From contig JAZBQD010000017.1 of NCBI GenBank assembly GCA_036583965.1, forward strand, positions 24,338,385 through 24,402,384: 64,000 nucleotides of DNA, read 5' to 3'. Origin of the DNA: Prunella strophiata (Eukaryota; Chordata; Aves; Passeriformes; Prunellidae). The notes below the pieces were generated by a model. The model made no database searches. It was not told the DNA's origin and was given only the letters and a program-made list of their open reading frames with translations. This document shows, in pieces, positions 8,798 through 21,623 of the stretch. The position numbers and the translations under genes are program-made. Positions within the stretch are counted from its first letter, which is position 1. Each line of letters starts with the position of its first letter.

Positions 8798-9615
8798 TGA
8801 CGCTGCACCTGGATCGCGGGGAAAAAGGGCAAGCCGTGTGACCGGCTAGCCGCTCAGCCCTTCTCCTCCAGGCCGCGTCACCGTGTGGCCGCTCCCTGCC
8901 TCGAACCCCCTGGCTGGGACTAAGGGTAGGGGTTCGGCCTCTGGCTTGGAACCTCTCCTTCCTCGTGGCCTGGCCGAAGGTGGGTACCTGGAGAGGTTCC
9001 TCGTCTTAGCAGAGCGGTGCAAAGGAGAGAGGAGGGACTCTCTGGTGGCACAGTTCCAAGATGTTTATTCTTCCCCCAAGGGAGAATAAACAGAGGTGAT
9101 ACAAAGGGAGGGAGCACACGCAGAAGAGCGGGAAGGAAGGGAATACAGCAGCTTATAAAGGGGGGCAGCCCCCGGGGAGGGGACTGCTTACAAATCAATC
9201 GGGAGATGACAGGGAGGAGCATAGGGTGGGTTCACATTATCATAAAACCAATGGGGGGAAAGGAGGGAGGAGAGCATACGTAATCCACGAATGGGGGAAA
9301 GGGAAGAACATAACTGACATAGAACATTCTGGTTCAAGTGGTGTAGCAAACTGTAACTGACACATTGAAAGGGCTGGACTGGCAGGGATAAGTTTAGTAA
9401 CATGGGAGGAGTGGAAAAGACTGACATATGGATGGATACATGAAAGGCAGGAAAATATGGGGTAAACAACTTCTGGGAGAAACCATTGGGGAAACTGAAC
9501 AGGGGTACATGGAACCAACCATTTTCTGAACATAGGCAGAATCCAACATATAAGAAGATAAACCATTAAATTCCATAACAAATTAACATTAAATGCTTAA
9601 CCACACACCACAACA
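8798..9615 (-). repeat. 5' LTR of the provirus
   Basis: It is bounded by plus-strand tgacgctg at 8798 and ccacaaca at 9615, and adjoins the primer-binding site. U3 runs from 9615 to about 9130, with a TATA-like box at 9153-9159 and AATAAA (plus-strand tttatt) at 9064-9069. U5 extends to 8798. It is about 92% identical to the 3' LTR by hand alignment. Confidence 0.93.
9153..9159 (-). promoter_or_regulatory. TATA-like box of the provirus promoter
   Basis: The minus strand reads CCTTTATAAGCTGC in the 5' LTR, identical to the copy in the 3' LTR. It lies about 90 bases before AATAAA, a normal promoter-to-polyadenylation spacing for a retroviral R region. Confidence 0.6.
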
Positions 9616-11220
9616 TAAATTATAGTAAAAATGTTGATCATCTCTTGTTTCCAATAGAAAATTAGAAAATCTATCTTAATATCTGGTATTGTGTGCTAGC
9701 CTTTATTTACAAAAGGTGTTGAGAGGAGGAAGAGATCAGATCCTGTTTAGTGAATCATCTGGTGAGATTCACCTTGTGTTTGCAGCATATGTGTTTACAT
9801 CAAATTATGTGTGTTCCATTTATGGTCAGTTGGATACTTTTGAACACAGTTCATGTCATGGTAATGCAGGTATCTAAAATTGATCTAGTAGATCTCATTC
9901 CAGACATTTTACTTTCTGTTGTCTATCAAAGGAGTCTGAAAAATGTTCCCATCACAGTTGTCCAACATGAGACCTGAATCCCATTCTCAGCACCAAAGTG
10001 TGCAACAGATGAAGACTAGGAACCTGTAGTTTTTGTAGATGCTTGAAAAGAGAAAATCCATGGGGGAGCATGCTCATGAAGTTCTGGTTTACCGTATTTT
10101 ACATTTCTGTGCTGTAGATACAGCCTAAATGTCTTTCTTGTTCTTGTCTTTTCTGGTTAAGAATCCAGTAGGTTGAGCTAGCGGGTCCAACACAGAACTA
10201 ATGCCCAAAGAAAGTGATTCAGCAAAATAGGAAGACAAAATGAAAGTATCTCAAGAGGCTTTGTTTAAACTTTCAACCAGTCCACTGTCATTCTGAAGGA
10301 AAAATTGAAGCTGGCAGAAGCAGGTTTCACAATTGAAAGAAAATTAAATCTTTTGCAAAGTCTGCTATCAGTGATGATACTTATACAATATATACATACA
10401 GCTGGCACAAAGTAATGTGAGGTGGTCTTTACCTCCACCACAAATTCAAGGAAAATGTTACTACCATATGCAAATGTCAGTAGTAGAGACTGATGTTGAC
10501 AATCAAGAGTTTCTTCAGTAAGAGAATTTTATGGATACTGTGGCAATAAATACCTGTGTCCTATTGTTAGCTTTTCTCCAAGCTGGAACTATTTTTATTC
10601 TCCAGTGTTTTTCATACTTGATTCATCCCAAATGGTAATTACAGGATAGAAAAGTTGTCAAAAAAAGGAAAGACCAGAGGAGAGTGCATGTGGTGCCTGC
10701 ATCAAGATTTCCCTTTTGTACTGCTTGTGATTAACTCATATAGTAGCAGTGGGGCACAGCAGCAAATACAGGAAAATGCAGTAGCTTTTCCCTATTCATT
10801 TAGAAATATCCAGAATCAGAACTTTAAAATCAATGCCTCTAATTTAGGTATACACTTCAGTTTGCACTGAGCTGACAGAAGTTATATGTCAAACACACAT
10901 TCTGTCATTTGATTTCTTTAGAACACACAGTAATTTAGAAACAACACTTTTGCTTAGTACAGAGATTTAAAGGGTGGAAAAGTTTTATAACAGCCAGAGT
11001 TGAAATAGTGTCTTTTTTAGATGGTTGCTGCATGGTTGCAAAATTTTATCTGTAATACTGGTCTTCCCTCTCTACTTTACAGAGTAGCATAGAAGTACAG
11101 AACAAAAATTTTCTCAAAGAAAATTAATTTTATGAAGATGAGCATTCATAGTGTAAATAATTATTATCTGGTTTATGTCACAGTGCATTTTTATGTTTAA
11201 TAGACTGTTCTGTATCCATC
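9616..11220. other. Unassigned AT-rich DNA, no gene seen
   Basis: I find no recognisable gene or repeat. Reading frames are short (under 80 codons) with no homology I recognise. The first bases do not match the CR1 sequence expected if the provirus had inserted cleanly into that CR1. Confidence 0.45.
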
Positions 11221-11223
11221 TGT

Positions 11224-11830
11224 TTCTCAGAGTTGATAGTTTGTCCCTGAAGTTGTAACCTCCCCACTGAGTTGTCAATCCAGTCCTAACCCTACCCCTC
11301 GTTCCTGAACATTCCTGGGTCCTCCTCCCCTCAGTTGTCAATCCTCCCCTGTACCTACCTCTTATTCCAGCAAGTTCCCTGCCAATCTCTCTCTATATCA
11401 CCCCCGGCTTGGACCTCCCCTTTAGAAATCCCCTATCCATTCCTCCATGCCTCATTGGACCATGTGACCCATTCCCCTCCCCTCATTTCCCTCATTGATT
11501 CATCTGTTGTGAGAACCTGCTTTTACTCCTCCCCAGGATGTCCCTCATTGATTAGAGTTTTGTACCTTCCTCTTGAACCTCCCATGCTTTAAAGTCCCTA
11601 CACACCCCTGATGCTCACTCTTGCTCCTTGGTTCTCCATCGCTTCACCCTTGGAATAAACCTTTCCCTGGAACCTGGACTAAGAGCCTCTTCCTCATCCT
11701 TGCCTCCATACTCTGCGCCTGTTTCACCTGAGTGCCACAGAGCTTTGGCTCCAATCCGCACCCCAGATCATTCTGCTTCTGGGGTGTGTCCCACTCTTGG
11801 TGTGGTGCCGTGGGGTGACACAGCTTGCCA
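11224..11830 (+). repeat. Probable C-rich solo LTR, edges unresolved
   Basis: A sharply bounded C-rich region with LTR architecture. It has a long U3-like segment containing imperfect repeats (cagttgtcaatcc occurs at about 11272 and again at about 11333; cctcattgatt also recurs), a TATA-like ctttaaagt near 11586, and an AATAAA signal at 11654-11659. A U5-like stretch follows, rich in ctgcgcctg-type sequence and ending near ggggtgacaca. The style resembles gammaretrovirus-like LTRs. I could not find a flanking duplication, so both ends are approximate. Confidence 0.45.
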
Positions 11831-12039
11831 TGGGACTCCTGCACTGCGTCAGGTTTATGTTTCACTGCTCTGACTTGCAGCTTCGACATGCGTGATGATG
11901 CATCAATATGCATTGCTGAAGTTGTGATTGCTAAGAAGAAACAAGTCGAAGGCCTGTGTAACCAAATCTCAGATTATTTGTTCTGCCCCTGTGCTGCACA
12001 CCTGCAGACTTGTAAAACAATGAGGCCTGGAAATCTTTC

Positions 12040-12638
12040 TGTCTTGGTTTAAGACAAGTTCAGGCAGCAGGCACTCCAAAATGAGTTACCACCCCCTTCA
12101 TTTTAACCAATCTCTTTCCATTAGTAAGGACAGACAAATAAAAGTAGGTAAAAAAACAGTTCAATTAAAAACAAAAAACCAAAAAAGAAGCAACCAACTA
12201 AAACCTGAAATAGCACAAAGGAAGAAAAAAATAACACTAATAATGACTAGTTACAAAGCTGCTGAAATTTCATGGACTCATTGTGGGAGGAAAAAAGATG
12301 GAAGAGAACCACTCTCCCACAGTGGCACCCTCCATGGGGAACTGCGTGCCTTGAAAGACAGGGGGAGGAAATGGCAGACAAACCCCACTTGGTTCAATCT
12401 TTCCACTGCAACTAACAAAACAAGTAGGAGCTTACAAAGCAGTAGTGGTGGCAGACGAGAATTTCTGTCATTGTCTGGGGAGGTCTGGCCCTGCAGAATC
12501 AGCCTCCAGTTCACTGGGTGCTGCTCCTGAGCTGTTGGTGTGCTGGGGAGAAGAACCAGTCTCCCCAAAAACTGAAAATGGCACCCCCTGGCCCTGACAG
12601 GTACTGTCCCCAGGTATTGAGAAATTCACTCTAAAACA
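12040..12638 (-). repeat. ERVL-like solo LTR
   Basis: The plus strand starts tgtcttggtttaagacaag, so the minus-strand LTR ends CTTAAACCAAGACA, an LTR end I associate with passerine ERVL-type elements. The far end is either ctaaaaca (12638) or ccctgaca (12599); both give a TG start. Near its 3' part the minus strand has an AT-rich stretch followed by AATTGAACTGTT, comparable with the ATTAAACTGTTC segment of the LTR at 51736. No clear target duplication was found. Confidence 0.55.
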
Positions 12639-15600
12639 GATTTTGATTGTGAAATTCAGCTTTGTGTGTTGCTACTGTTTCCTCTTGGGAGACCTTCCCC
12701 AAGCAGCCCCAGAGGGAAAAAAAATACTGGAAGAAAACAAAAAGGGGAAGCCTCCACTTGCACTGCTTCAGCTCTCTGCAGGCAAGAATGAAAAGGAAAG
12801 AGCAGGAGCCAGAAGACAAGAGAGGATTTCATGAGCAACCCTGACTTTCAAAAGGACACAGCAATCCCCTGGTCCCACAGTTCCATCTGCGGCCACAGGG
12901 TCTTGAAGAGCCAGTAACAATTTGGGGCATAGATAGATATGAAATGCAATAATATTTTGTGTTATCCAGGACACTTGCACAACTGATTTTCAGAAGATGT
13001 CTCTTGAAAAGGGTAAGCAATGCCTTTAAGAAGAGACTGACTGTCTATTGTAGTCTCTTTAAGCTGAAAAGAGTAGATTTTCTGTTTTGCACAGAACGGG
13101 CTGACAGTTCAACCCCATCTCATTTTAAACAGTTCAGAAATAATTAAGCCCATCAATATCATAGCAAGCTTAAGTATATTGCCTACCACCTCCTGAGATG
13201 TCATTATTCGGTTTCTGCATAGGCATGTAATTCACCTATTGAAATTAGGAGAAATAAAATACCTTGAGCTAAATTTTAAAGAAAAATGACACTGTGGAAC
13301 CAAAAGTTAAAAGAGAAATTTCAAAGATAGAACCAAAGATTGAACTAGTTTCCACTGAGTTCTAGTAGGCATGGTGTATCTGAATTTTGTGTGTCTTTGA
13401 ATGTTTTCAAGTCAGTCTTGAGCAAGACAGATCAATTAATTAAATCAGATGATTCTCATAGAATCACATAATCAAATCATGTTATGTCCAAAAATATTAA
13501 AATATAAATAGTAATTTTTTTGAACCAGCCATTGTTTAGAAAATATGGAAGGAATTTCAAGTATTTTCTTTATATTTATTTTATTAAACATTTAGTAGCT
13601 GGATCAAAGAATCATAGCTGAGTAAGACATAGGTACAGTGGGCAGCCTGCATTAAAAGATATTTAAAAACACTGCAATAGAAAATGAGGAAATTGCAAGA
13701 ATTAAGCAGCATGACTTTGTAAAAAGAAAATTTGGTTTCTTTTAGAAAATTATTTCTTCTTTAGAAAAAAATAGGTCTTTTAGAAATTATTTACTTTACT
13801 GCTTCTTCCATTTATGAATATACAATTCAAAAAGTGGCATAATGATAGTTTTCAACTGATATTAATAAAAATATTTGCATTCATTTCATGCTTCTTTTAC
13901 TGTGATTGGCAATATTTAGTTGATGAGGTATCAGCTTGTAAAACTTTAAAAATTTCTTTTCCCTGGAATGAACACAGGCCTGCTGGGTTTCCATCATGTG
14001 AGAAGAAATAAAATGTCCTGCATAACAAAAAAGATTAGTCTTTTTCATATTTAGAAGTTAACAATGAAACACGTAAGAATTTCTGACTAGGTCTTTTGTT
14101 TAACACATTTATTGATCTTCAAAGGTAAAAAAGCAAGGAGGTAAAAAAAATTGTGATGACAAAGTTTTGAAGGTGACTCTGTAATTATGTGGTAGAGACC
14201 ATTGTCTTCATGGTTGTCTAGTCTTGGTTATCAACTGATGTGTTTTGTAAGCATGAATACTTGTGTCTAGGTAGTTCAAACTCTGATAGTCAAAATATTT
14301 GCAGAGCAACTGTATAAACAAACATCTAAATAACTGATTAAGAAGGTTATGTAATTGTTGTATTGCCTATGAGCGTGGTAACATTTGTTTCTTTTTCTGC
14401 ATTTCCTAACCTTAGGGATTTGATTCCTACAGCTTTTTCTTAGTTAGAAATTCAGCAAAATGAGCAAATGAGACCAAAATTAGATGGAAAGATAAAGCAT
14501 ATTGAATATACAGAAAGGTTATAATAAAAAGATACAGGGTAGCATTTTTATTTGGCATCTGTGAAAGAGGGCAATGAACAAGAAAGAAATCCCTTGATCC
14601 TGATCAGTGATAGTCAGAAAACCAAATCAAGTTGCAGATAAATTGTACTATGGTCTCCCTTGGAGCTATTGGCTCATCTTGGAGCTAATGGCATCAACAA
14701 AAAATTTACTTGACACCTGTTTCAGTTTTTATTGGGGTATCTGTCTCTCCTCAAGTCTTCCAGTTCACCAGCTGATTCTCTCATTCTTAAAGCCTTTTTT
14801 GGGTATTTGTCTTAGCTGTTTTGAGGGCTGGAAATTATCTTTTAAATTCCCATTATGTGTCCAGCAGTAGAAAATAAATAGTTTATTTACTTCTTTAATC
14901 AGTAGGAACAAGAGAAGATGTATGGGCTAGTTACCATAAATCTTTCAGGAAATGCTTCTACTGTTAGACCAAAATGTAAATAACTTTGAAAACATCCTGG
15001 TTTTCCTCAAGGATTTTGAGCTCTGTCTGAATTTTTTGATAGAGAGTTTTTTTCCAGGGTACCTGGTCTAGATCTGAAAGTTGGGAAGATCTTGATCAAG
15101 ATTACTTGAAATATTCTTGGCACGTATTGGATTGTGTGCTTGTTTTGACAGAATGAAAAGTTATAATTGAAAACTAGATTGCAAATCAATTAAAAATATT
15201 TTAAATTATTTCTCAAAACATTACATGTTTTTGATTAATTCTTAGCTCAACTACTTTATGTATAGATATGGGTTCTAATTTGTAAAGATTAAATATTTTT
15301 TTTATTAACCCGGTGCTTGATGGCGTAAAACAGTTTTCTTTAACAGGAAACACTTAAGAGCCCTACAGGGAAGTCTCTTCTGTTTTTTCTATTTTTATTC
15401 TAATTTTAAGAGTGATGAAGTGGTAGTATTCAATCTGTATTATTTTGAATCTGTTTTATTTTTGTCCAGTAAATTATGCCCAGTTTGGTGACATACGAGA
15501 AGTAATCTGAAATTTTAGATTATACTCTTGGATGTATTAAGCAAGAAGAGACATAGTTTGTGTGTAAGAAAAACCCAGAGGATTGGTGACTAAAAGACTT

Positions 15601-16230
15601 CACCAGGAAACCAGAAGCAAGACAGATGCAAGCAGAAAAGCACTGATTAGCAGAGAAGAAGTTTCTTGTGCTGGGATCGAGAGCTTCATGGACAGTTAAT
15701 AAAGCCTTAGAGGACTCTTTAAGTCAGGTCTGTCTTACTACATCAGTTATTTATGCTTCAAATCCAAGTTTCTTGTCCAAACTGGCAAAATGGGCAAGGG
15801 CCACAGGAGAAGTAGCACACCAAAGCCCTGTACTGCCAGACATCCCTAAATGCAGTAAAGATCTTGACTTATGTATTAGGCTAATTGTAAGTATGCTGGT
15901 TTTAAATACTACATATTCTGTTTTTTGAGGGATTTGCTGCCTGGTTCATGCATGAGGAAACAAAAAGTCAATTAAAGGGTTACTTCATGTATATACATAT
16001 GTGAGACAGGAAGAGGACTAAATCCTGATATGCTGGCCTTAGTTTTATTAATATGTTTGCCTGGTTGTTACTAGTATCTTTTGGAAGTTACTCAGTGGAA
16101 AATAAACATGTCTTCCTTTTCGAAATAAAAAACTCTATCAACATCATGAAAACTTTTTTTCTGCTTCTCTGTAAAAGCATCAAGAGTATAAACAGTCACA
16201 TCTTTCCCTGGTGTGCTCTCCCTTGCGCTC
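12639..16230. other. Unique AT-rich DNA, no gene seen
   Basis: I see no exon, RNA gene or named repeat in this 3.6 kb. All reading frames are short and unsupported. Confidence 0.45.

Positions 16231-16280
<50 letters not shown>
16231..16280. repeat. (TC)n microsatellite
   Basis: About 50 bases of nearly pure CT dinucleotide repeat. It generates artificial Ser-Leu and Arg-Glu reading frames on the two strands. Confidence 0.95.
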
Positions 16281-16282
<2 letters not shown>

Positions 16283-17029
16283 CCCCACGCCCTTTCCCTG
16301 TGCTATTAATGTGCATTTTGTAGTACCTAGGGGGAACTATGTATTTTCCTGCCTCTTTTGATTCTGTCTAATATGCATTCATTTCAGAGGAAGAAAATAA
16401 TATTGGAAGATGGAGGGAGAAGAACAGGAAGGAAAAACTTGGGTGAATATTACCTTTTGAGCACCATGTCAAAGACCATTCTAATAATATGTACCAAAAA
16501 CTCTACACCATTTGTATCACTGAATGGGATGAAGTTTGCATCACATTTCAGTTTTACAATTGTAGTAAATTTGCAAACACAAAAACCAGTGTGAATGACG
16601 TGTTGAAGTTTTGTCTCGAAGCACTGATCTATGTGCCAGAATGTCTACATCTTAAGAAATGTTATCGTTGTGATAAATATGTCAAACAAGGGGAGTTTTA
16701 TGGGAGGAGGAAATACATGTTGTATTGATCTAATTTATATAGAGGAGAAAGCTATGAGATTTTGCAGAAATAAATGGCTTTTTTAGTCATATGCAATAGA
16801 AGATTAACAGTAAAGATGCAGACCAAACACAGTGGAATAATTCACAATTCACTCACATCTTAATGTAATGTAAGGACTACTAAGAAAGAGGTAATAGGTG
16901 CAAGAGAATAAAGTTCCCTTAATTTAAACAATCAAAAACCTATTCCAGGAAATTCTTATGTGCAGTGTAGTTCAGAAAATTGTACAAATACATGGTTAAC
17001 TTTAAAGTTAGATTTTCACTACTGGAGTA
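16281..17029. other. Unique AT-rich DNA, no gene seen
   Basis: Nothing recognised between the TC repeat and the LTR nest. Two overlapping frames of 78-79 codons lack any recognisable similarity. Confidence 0.4.
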
Positions 17030-17035
17030 TGTAAG

Positions 17036-17952
17036 TGTTGCATATAGGTGAAGCCTTATAAAATAAGGGCCTTGTTACTCTTGTAAAATCATGACTTAAG
17101 CCTGCTACTTTGGCTAAGTAGAAGAGGACTATGGGAGAGTTGCTCAGCTGGAACAGGGGTGGAGAGACATGAGAGATGTGCTGTGTGGCTGCCACATGAC
17201 CATATTGTGGTGTATGGTGGTTGGTTGATGCTGGTTCTCGGCTTCTTTTTTCTACCTCTGTCGAGGTCAGGATCGAAGGCATTTGAGATGGTATTTCATG
17301 TTCAGGCTTAGATGTTTATTTTTTCTTATCTATGTTACAGTCTCACAGGCAGTGCGTTCTGAAGTATTTCACTAACAAGGTACAAAATTACTATCTTTCG
17401 TTACAATGTCTTTTTAGGCTAAACTATCCAATTAAGAAATGATACCTAAATTAATTTCCCTTTCAACCCAATAACTAGGCACTCAAAGTCTGCAATGCAG
17501 ACTTTCTGTCCAATTACAAAATACCACCCAAACCCATGAAGAAGGAAGACGAAGGTGAAAAAGAAGGACCAGCCTCTGACCTAAAGCCTCCATCTTGTTT
17601 CCTGTATATATTACTATATTCTAAAACCTTTAACTCAAAGTTTTCCACCCTGTGATATTACACACTTCTAATCAACTACACACCCATAATCCCAGTGCTA
17701 TCAATCAATTTTGGAAGCCTTCTCCACAGCCTCAGGTCAAATGCAGTGCTTTCCTGGGAGTCAGAGTCTGTCAGCACAGAACATCTAAAATTCTCAGCAT
17801 CCGGGACTCCAACAGGTTGACTTGGGCTTGTTGTGCCTTAAAACTATGTAAACTGATAACCATCTAACTGTTTAAAAAAGGCCTGTTTTTTTGCAATAAA
17901 GCATCTCTCCTTTGCACTGCCTGGGGACTCTGCATTGCCCAGCATCATCACA
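17036..17952 (+). repeat. Outer solo LTR, split by a nested LTR
   Basis: Two halves, 17036-17228 and 17821-17952, frame a younger LTR. Together they form an LTR of about 325 bp starting tgttgcatatagg and ending catcatcaca. An AATAAA at 17895-17900 is followed by a short U5-like stretch. The flanks are tgtaag at 17030-17035 and tgtagg at 17953-17958, a 6-bp duplication with one mismatch. The size and 6-bp duplication fit a class II (alpha/beta-type) LTR. Confidence 0.65.
17229..17814 (-). repeat. Inner solo LTR with perfect 6-bp target duplication
   Basis: On the minus strand it starts TGTTGGAGTCCCGGATGC and ends GAGAACCAGCA. It is flanked by identical ggttga copies at 17223-17228 and 17815-17820. 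An AATAAA lies on the minus strand at 17315-17320 in a typical R position. A 6-bp duplication points to a class II retrovirus. The sequence resembles a passerine LTR family I recall, though I cannot name it with certainty. Confidence 0.85.
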
Positions 17953-17958
17953 TGTAGG

Positions 17959-19620
17959 CATTTGATTGCCTAAATATGTCTTTTTAAGTTACATTTTTAA
18001 GGTTGTGTAAAGGCTGTACCAGAAATGAGAGCTTTATTAAGAACTTCCATTGCTTTCTGCATTCAAAAACTGAGAGGGTGGAAGAAGTGAATTTTTTGGC
18101 CTTTCATGTATCCTTGCGCTTAAAACATTAGATATAGGACATATTAAAAATACTAATTAAAAAAAAAATTATTTAAATAAGCAGCCCATAGAAGATGGTT
18201 TGCTCACAGCGTCCTGATGCTTGTGCTTGCAATACAAAAGCGTGGGAGAGGCATGAAAGGAAATCGTGACTCATCAGACTGGTAGAGTCCAAGATAATGA
18301 TAATGAATTAAATCTCTGGTAGCCACTTTCTTTTGTACTTAAAATTAGTCACTAGTCTATTTTTAAACTGGTGTGTACTGTTCCTGACACTGAAGAGTAC
18401 AGGGTAACAAAAAAAAAGTTAAAAGAAACTTACAAAAAATACTCCTTTCCAGAATAATCTGCAGTAACACAGTATTTCAATTTGGACCATGTAGTTCATA
18501 GCAGAAAACAAATAGGATAACAGCAATACCTGATTCGATAAGAAAAGAAATTAAAGGAGAATCTTTGATAAGTTCTTTAATACAAACATAGGCTCTCAGT
18601 ATTGCTGTCATGAGGATATGATAAATGAAAAAAACAAAACTATACAAAAAACTAACGTTCCTTATCCTTAATTAAACTACTGAAAGGGATCAAATCTTAT
18701 ATTGGAAAGGGTGACAGTTTCTATCAAGAAACAACCTTTGACTTCAGAAAGCATATTGTAGAAACCAAGTCAAAGTGGGTTATTTAAAAAGGATGACAGA
18801 CCATCAGGAGATGCTTTTCTCTCCTTTGACTATTGAAAAACCCTCTAGACAATTTTGTCATGTAGGACTGCTAAATTTTGAGGTGACTGAAATTGGGAGT
18901 GATTAATTTGTTTGTTTTTTCATCATATATGCAAAGAATGTCTGATGTCTATGTTGATCTGAGAGAACCATTGGCTAAGTTGAATGAAATGAAGAGTTGG
19001 TATATAACTGTGCTGTAATATTTACACAAACTTCCATTGATTAAGGCATCTTTTCTTGAAACGAAAGCTAGAAGAAATAATTGTGATTTTTTTTTTTTTG
19101 TACTGAAGCTTTGTTGTGACCTGTGTCAGTCTCAGCAAAACAGATCAAACTATGGGTTTGTAAAATAAATCTTATTTTTGCTTTTTTATTTTTATCTTTC
19201 TTCAATTTCCATGTGCCAGGAGCTATTTTCTGCTTTCCCATTTTCACTATCAATAGCAGACATTAAAAAGATCTGCAGGTAAATAACAGTAATACACGTA
19301 CAGGATGAATTTTTTTATAAAGAACAGACGTATGGCCATGCTAGAACAAGATCCGTCAGACTGTGATGTAGTCCTAATTCAACAGGAGGGTCAAACCATA
19401 GTTGGAAGTAGCTAGTAACAAAAACAACTCTTGTCAGGCTTGCTGTTCCAAAATTGGCAAATTGTGAGCTGTTCTGTTGCTGTCATTGTTTGCTTAACAG
19501 GTAAGTTCTATTTCTGTTTCCTCACTGGGCTGGAAAGACACTCAGAACAGGATTAATATTTTCTCCATTTCTTCTCGAAAACTGTCTTTTTATTCTTACT
19601 TTAGGGAGCAAAACTATGGC
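17959..19620. other. Unique AT-rich DNA, no gene seen
   Basis: No recognisable gene or dispersed repeat. It contains short A and T runs only. Confidence 0.4.
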
Positions 19621-19690
19621 AGGAGTGAGGGAGGAAGGGAGGGAGAAAGGGAGGAAGGGAGGGAAGGGAAGGAAAGGAAGGAAAGGAAGG
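19621..19690. repeat. GGAA/GGGA purine-rich simple repeat
   Basis: A 70-base purine tract made of ggaaggga-type units. Confidence 0.9.
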
Positions 19691-21580
19691 CAAACAAATG
19701 ATGTCCCTCCTGAATGCAAATAAATCTCATGAGATTGTCTTATGTATGATAACTAAACAGGTTACAGAAGATGGGGGGAGCAGGAACCAAATTAGAAACT
19801 TCCTGTGGGAAAAGAAGGTGCAATTACTTTCCATTTCTGCAAAGAAAAATTCTGTTATGTAGACGAGGGACAGCCCCTGTTGTGTGAACCACAGTTGGTT
19901 AAACAATACTAAGCTTCAATAGGGCTGTCATGAGCACAGACAGAGTAGTGACATTCAAGGCTCTGGGGAACACAATGCAACGTGGGTGTTTTGTTTGTTT
20001 TGGGGACAGACACAGAATTTTTTCCTGGTAATACTTTTTAATACTTTCTTATATTCATCCTTATTTTTTCATTCCTACTTTATGTTTTGACCAGAAATTC
20101 CTCCTCTATGTAGAACTGCTTGTTAGACATTAATTTTTTTAGTCGCAGTGATTTATGGCTGTCGGCAATACATGGAAGCATCAGTGGCAGTTTGAGAATT
20201 CCTTTCTCATGGGTGCTGTGTCTTTGCTTACATGACAATTTTTGGTTCAGGATTGCTGCTTTTAGAAGCTTACGAATTCAAAATATTCAAAGTAGGCTGA
20301 AGAGAATTGGATGGGAAGGATAGAAGTAAAAGTAACAAAATGTGGGTGAGAAATGCAGATGTCTTAGCAACTCATGTACTCTTCATTGCAGCACTTAAGT
20401 GGAATTTGTACTTTCATTATGGTATTCATATGCATTCTCAATATGTTATTACACACCTTGGCTCTTGCCTCAGCTCTAAAGACATTAGGCATCCTTCTGA
20501 TTTTTACTCTGAAGGCATGCATAAGTATCTGATACTTGGGCAAGTTTTTACTCAAAATTTATCTTAACCTCAGCAATGAGTTATGCAGTGCAAGGCTGTT
20601 GCATGTTTGTAGTATTGTGCGTTCCACCTATTCCTGTGGGATACGGATTTTAAGAAAGATGACTGTACTGACTATCAGATAAATGCAATGGAAAAATAAC
20701 AGCTTTAAGCCTCCTTCAATATTAGGTATTCATCAAGTATTTTGTACTATCACACACACAACAATATTTTTCCTGCAAGACAGAGAGAACCTCATATAAG
20801 AATGATGCAGTGTATATCTAAATTCTGTTTCCTGTGCTTTTCTTGTAATTTAATTTAAGAAATTGTGAGGCCATATCCAGTTGACCTGAAAACCTCCCTT
20901 TAAAGCACTTCAGTGGAAAACGTCTTCAGTGCCTGCTATTGAATTACTGCATAAATATATTATAGTAGTGTAAGTATGTGAAGTATGTGTGTGTATGTGT
21001 GTGTATACACACTTTATATGGCTGTAATTTAGAAATGAAACTAGAATGCTGTTCTTATAATTCTGCCAGAATATACAAAGCTTCTGAATCGGGATGTAAA
21101 CTACATCTGGTGCTCATACTGTGTCTTACAGAAGCCAGTATCAATTCTATATATAGAACATGGCAACAACCATTCTTAATAAAGACTAACTTCTGTGGGC
21201 TGATTCCTCTACAGAACAGTGTGTTACAGTCTTGATTCCTTTACAGGCTTTAGTACACTGAACATTACTCCAATAACAACTCAGATCTAGTGGATTTCCT
21301 CTGATTTGCAGTGGCGATCAGATTAACCTGATTCTGTTCAATATATTAATCAAAACAAAGAGGAAAAAGTTTAACTTTTTCTGTTTAAGGGAAAGCTTTT
21401 ATAAGGAAAACTGCCATTGTTGTGCATGTTTATTATGAGAATTTACATAGTATTCATAATACACACTCTTGACTAGCTACGGAATTGTGGGTTGTGACAA
21501 ATATTTGACCCTTCATTATAACACCGTGAATTTAAATGGTGTCAGTTTCCTGTGCCTTGTCACCAAATAGTTTGTTGTAT

Positions 21581-21582
<2 letters not shown>
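19691..21582. other. Unique DNA, no gene seen
   Basis: No recognisable exon or mobile element. A short TG-rich patch occurs near 20985-21006. Confidence 0.4.

Positions 21583-21623
<41 letters not shown>

Larger units (their letters stand above)
545..9615 (-). mobile_element. Near full-length class II endogenous retrovirus
   Basis: A provirus of about 9.07 kb on the minus strand, bounded by two related LTRs (838 and 818 bp). It has a tRNA-Lys1,2 primer-binding site, gag, pro, pol and env in the canonical order, and a polypurine tract. The successive -1 frames for gag, pro and pol, the dUTPase-like region in the pro frame and the Lys primer are betaretrovirus-like traits. Env is of the CX6CC type seen in alpha- and gammaretroviruses. 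Pol and env carry inactivating lesions, and Gag has lost an ATG start, so the copy is a fossil. No direct repeat flanks it: the six bases outside are aaaggt on the left and taaatt on the right. By hand count the LTRs differ by about 64 substitutions plus several indels, suggesting an insertion many millions of years old, unless the two LTRs come from different proviruses. Confidence 0.95.

Noticed and set aside
9616..9660. CR1 continuation on the right flank of the provirus
   Set aside because: Only the word gatcatct and a loose ttccaa match; too short to claim the CR1 resumes there.
17019..17282. 87-codon minus-strand frame
   Set aside because: It spans the junction of the two nested LTRs, so it is a chance frame.
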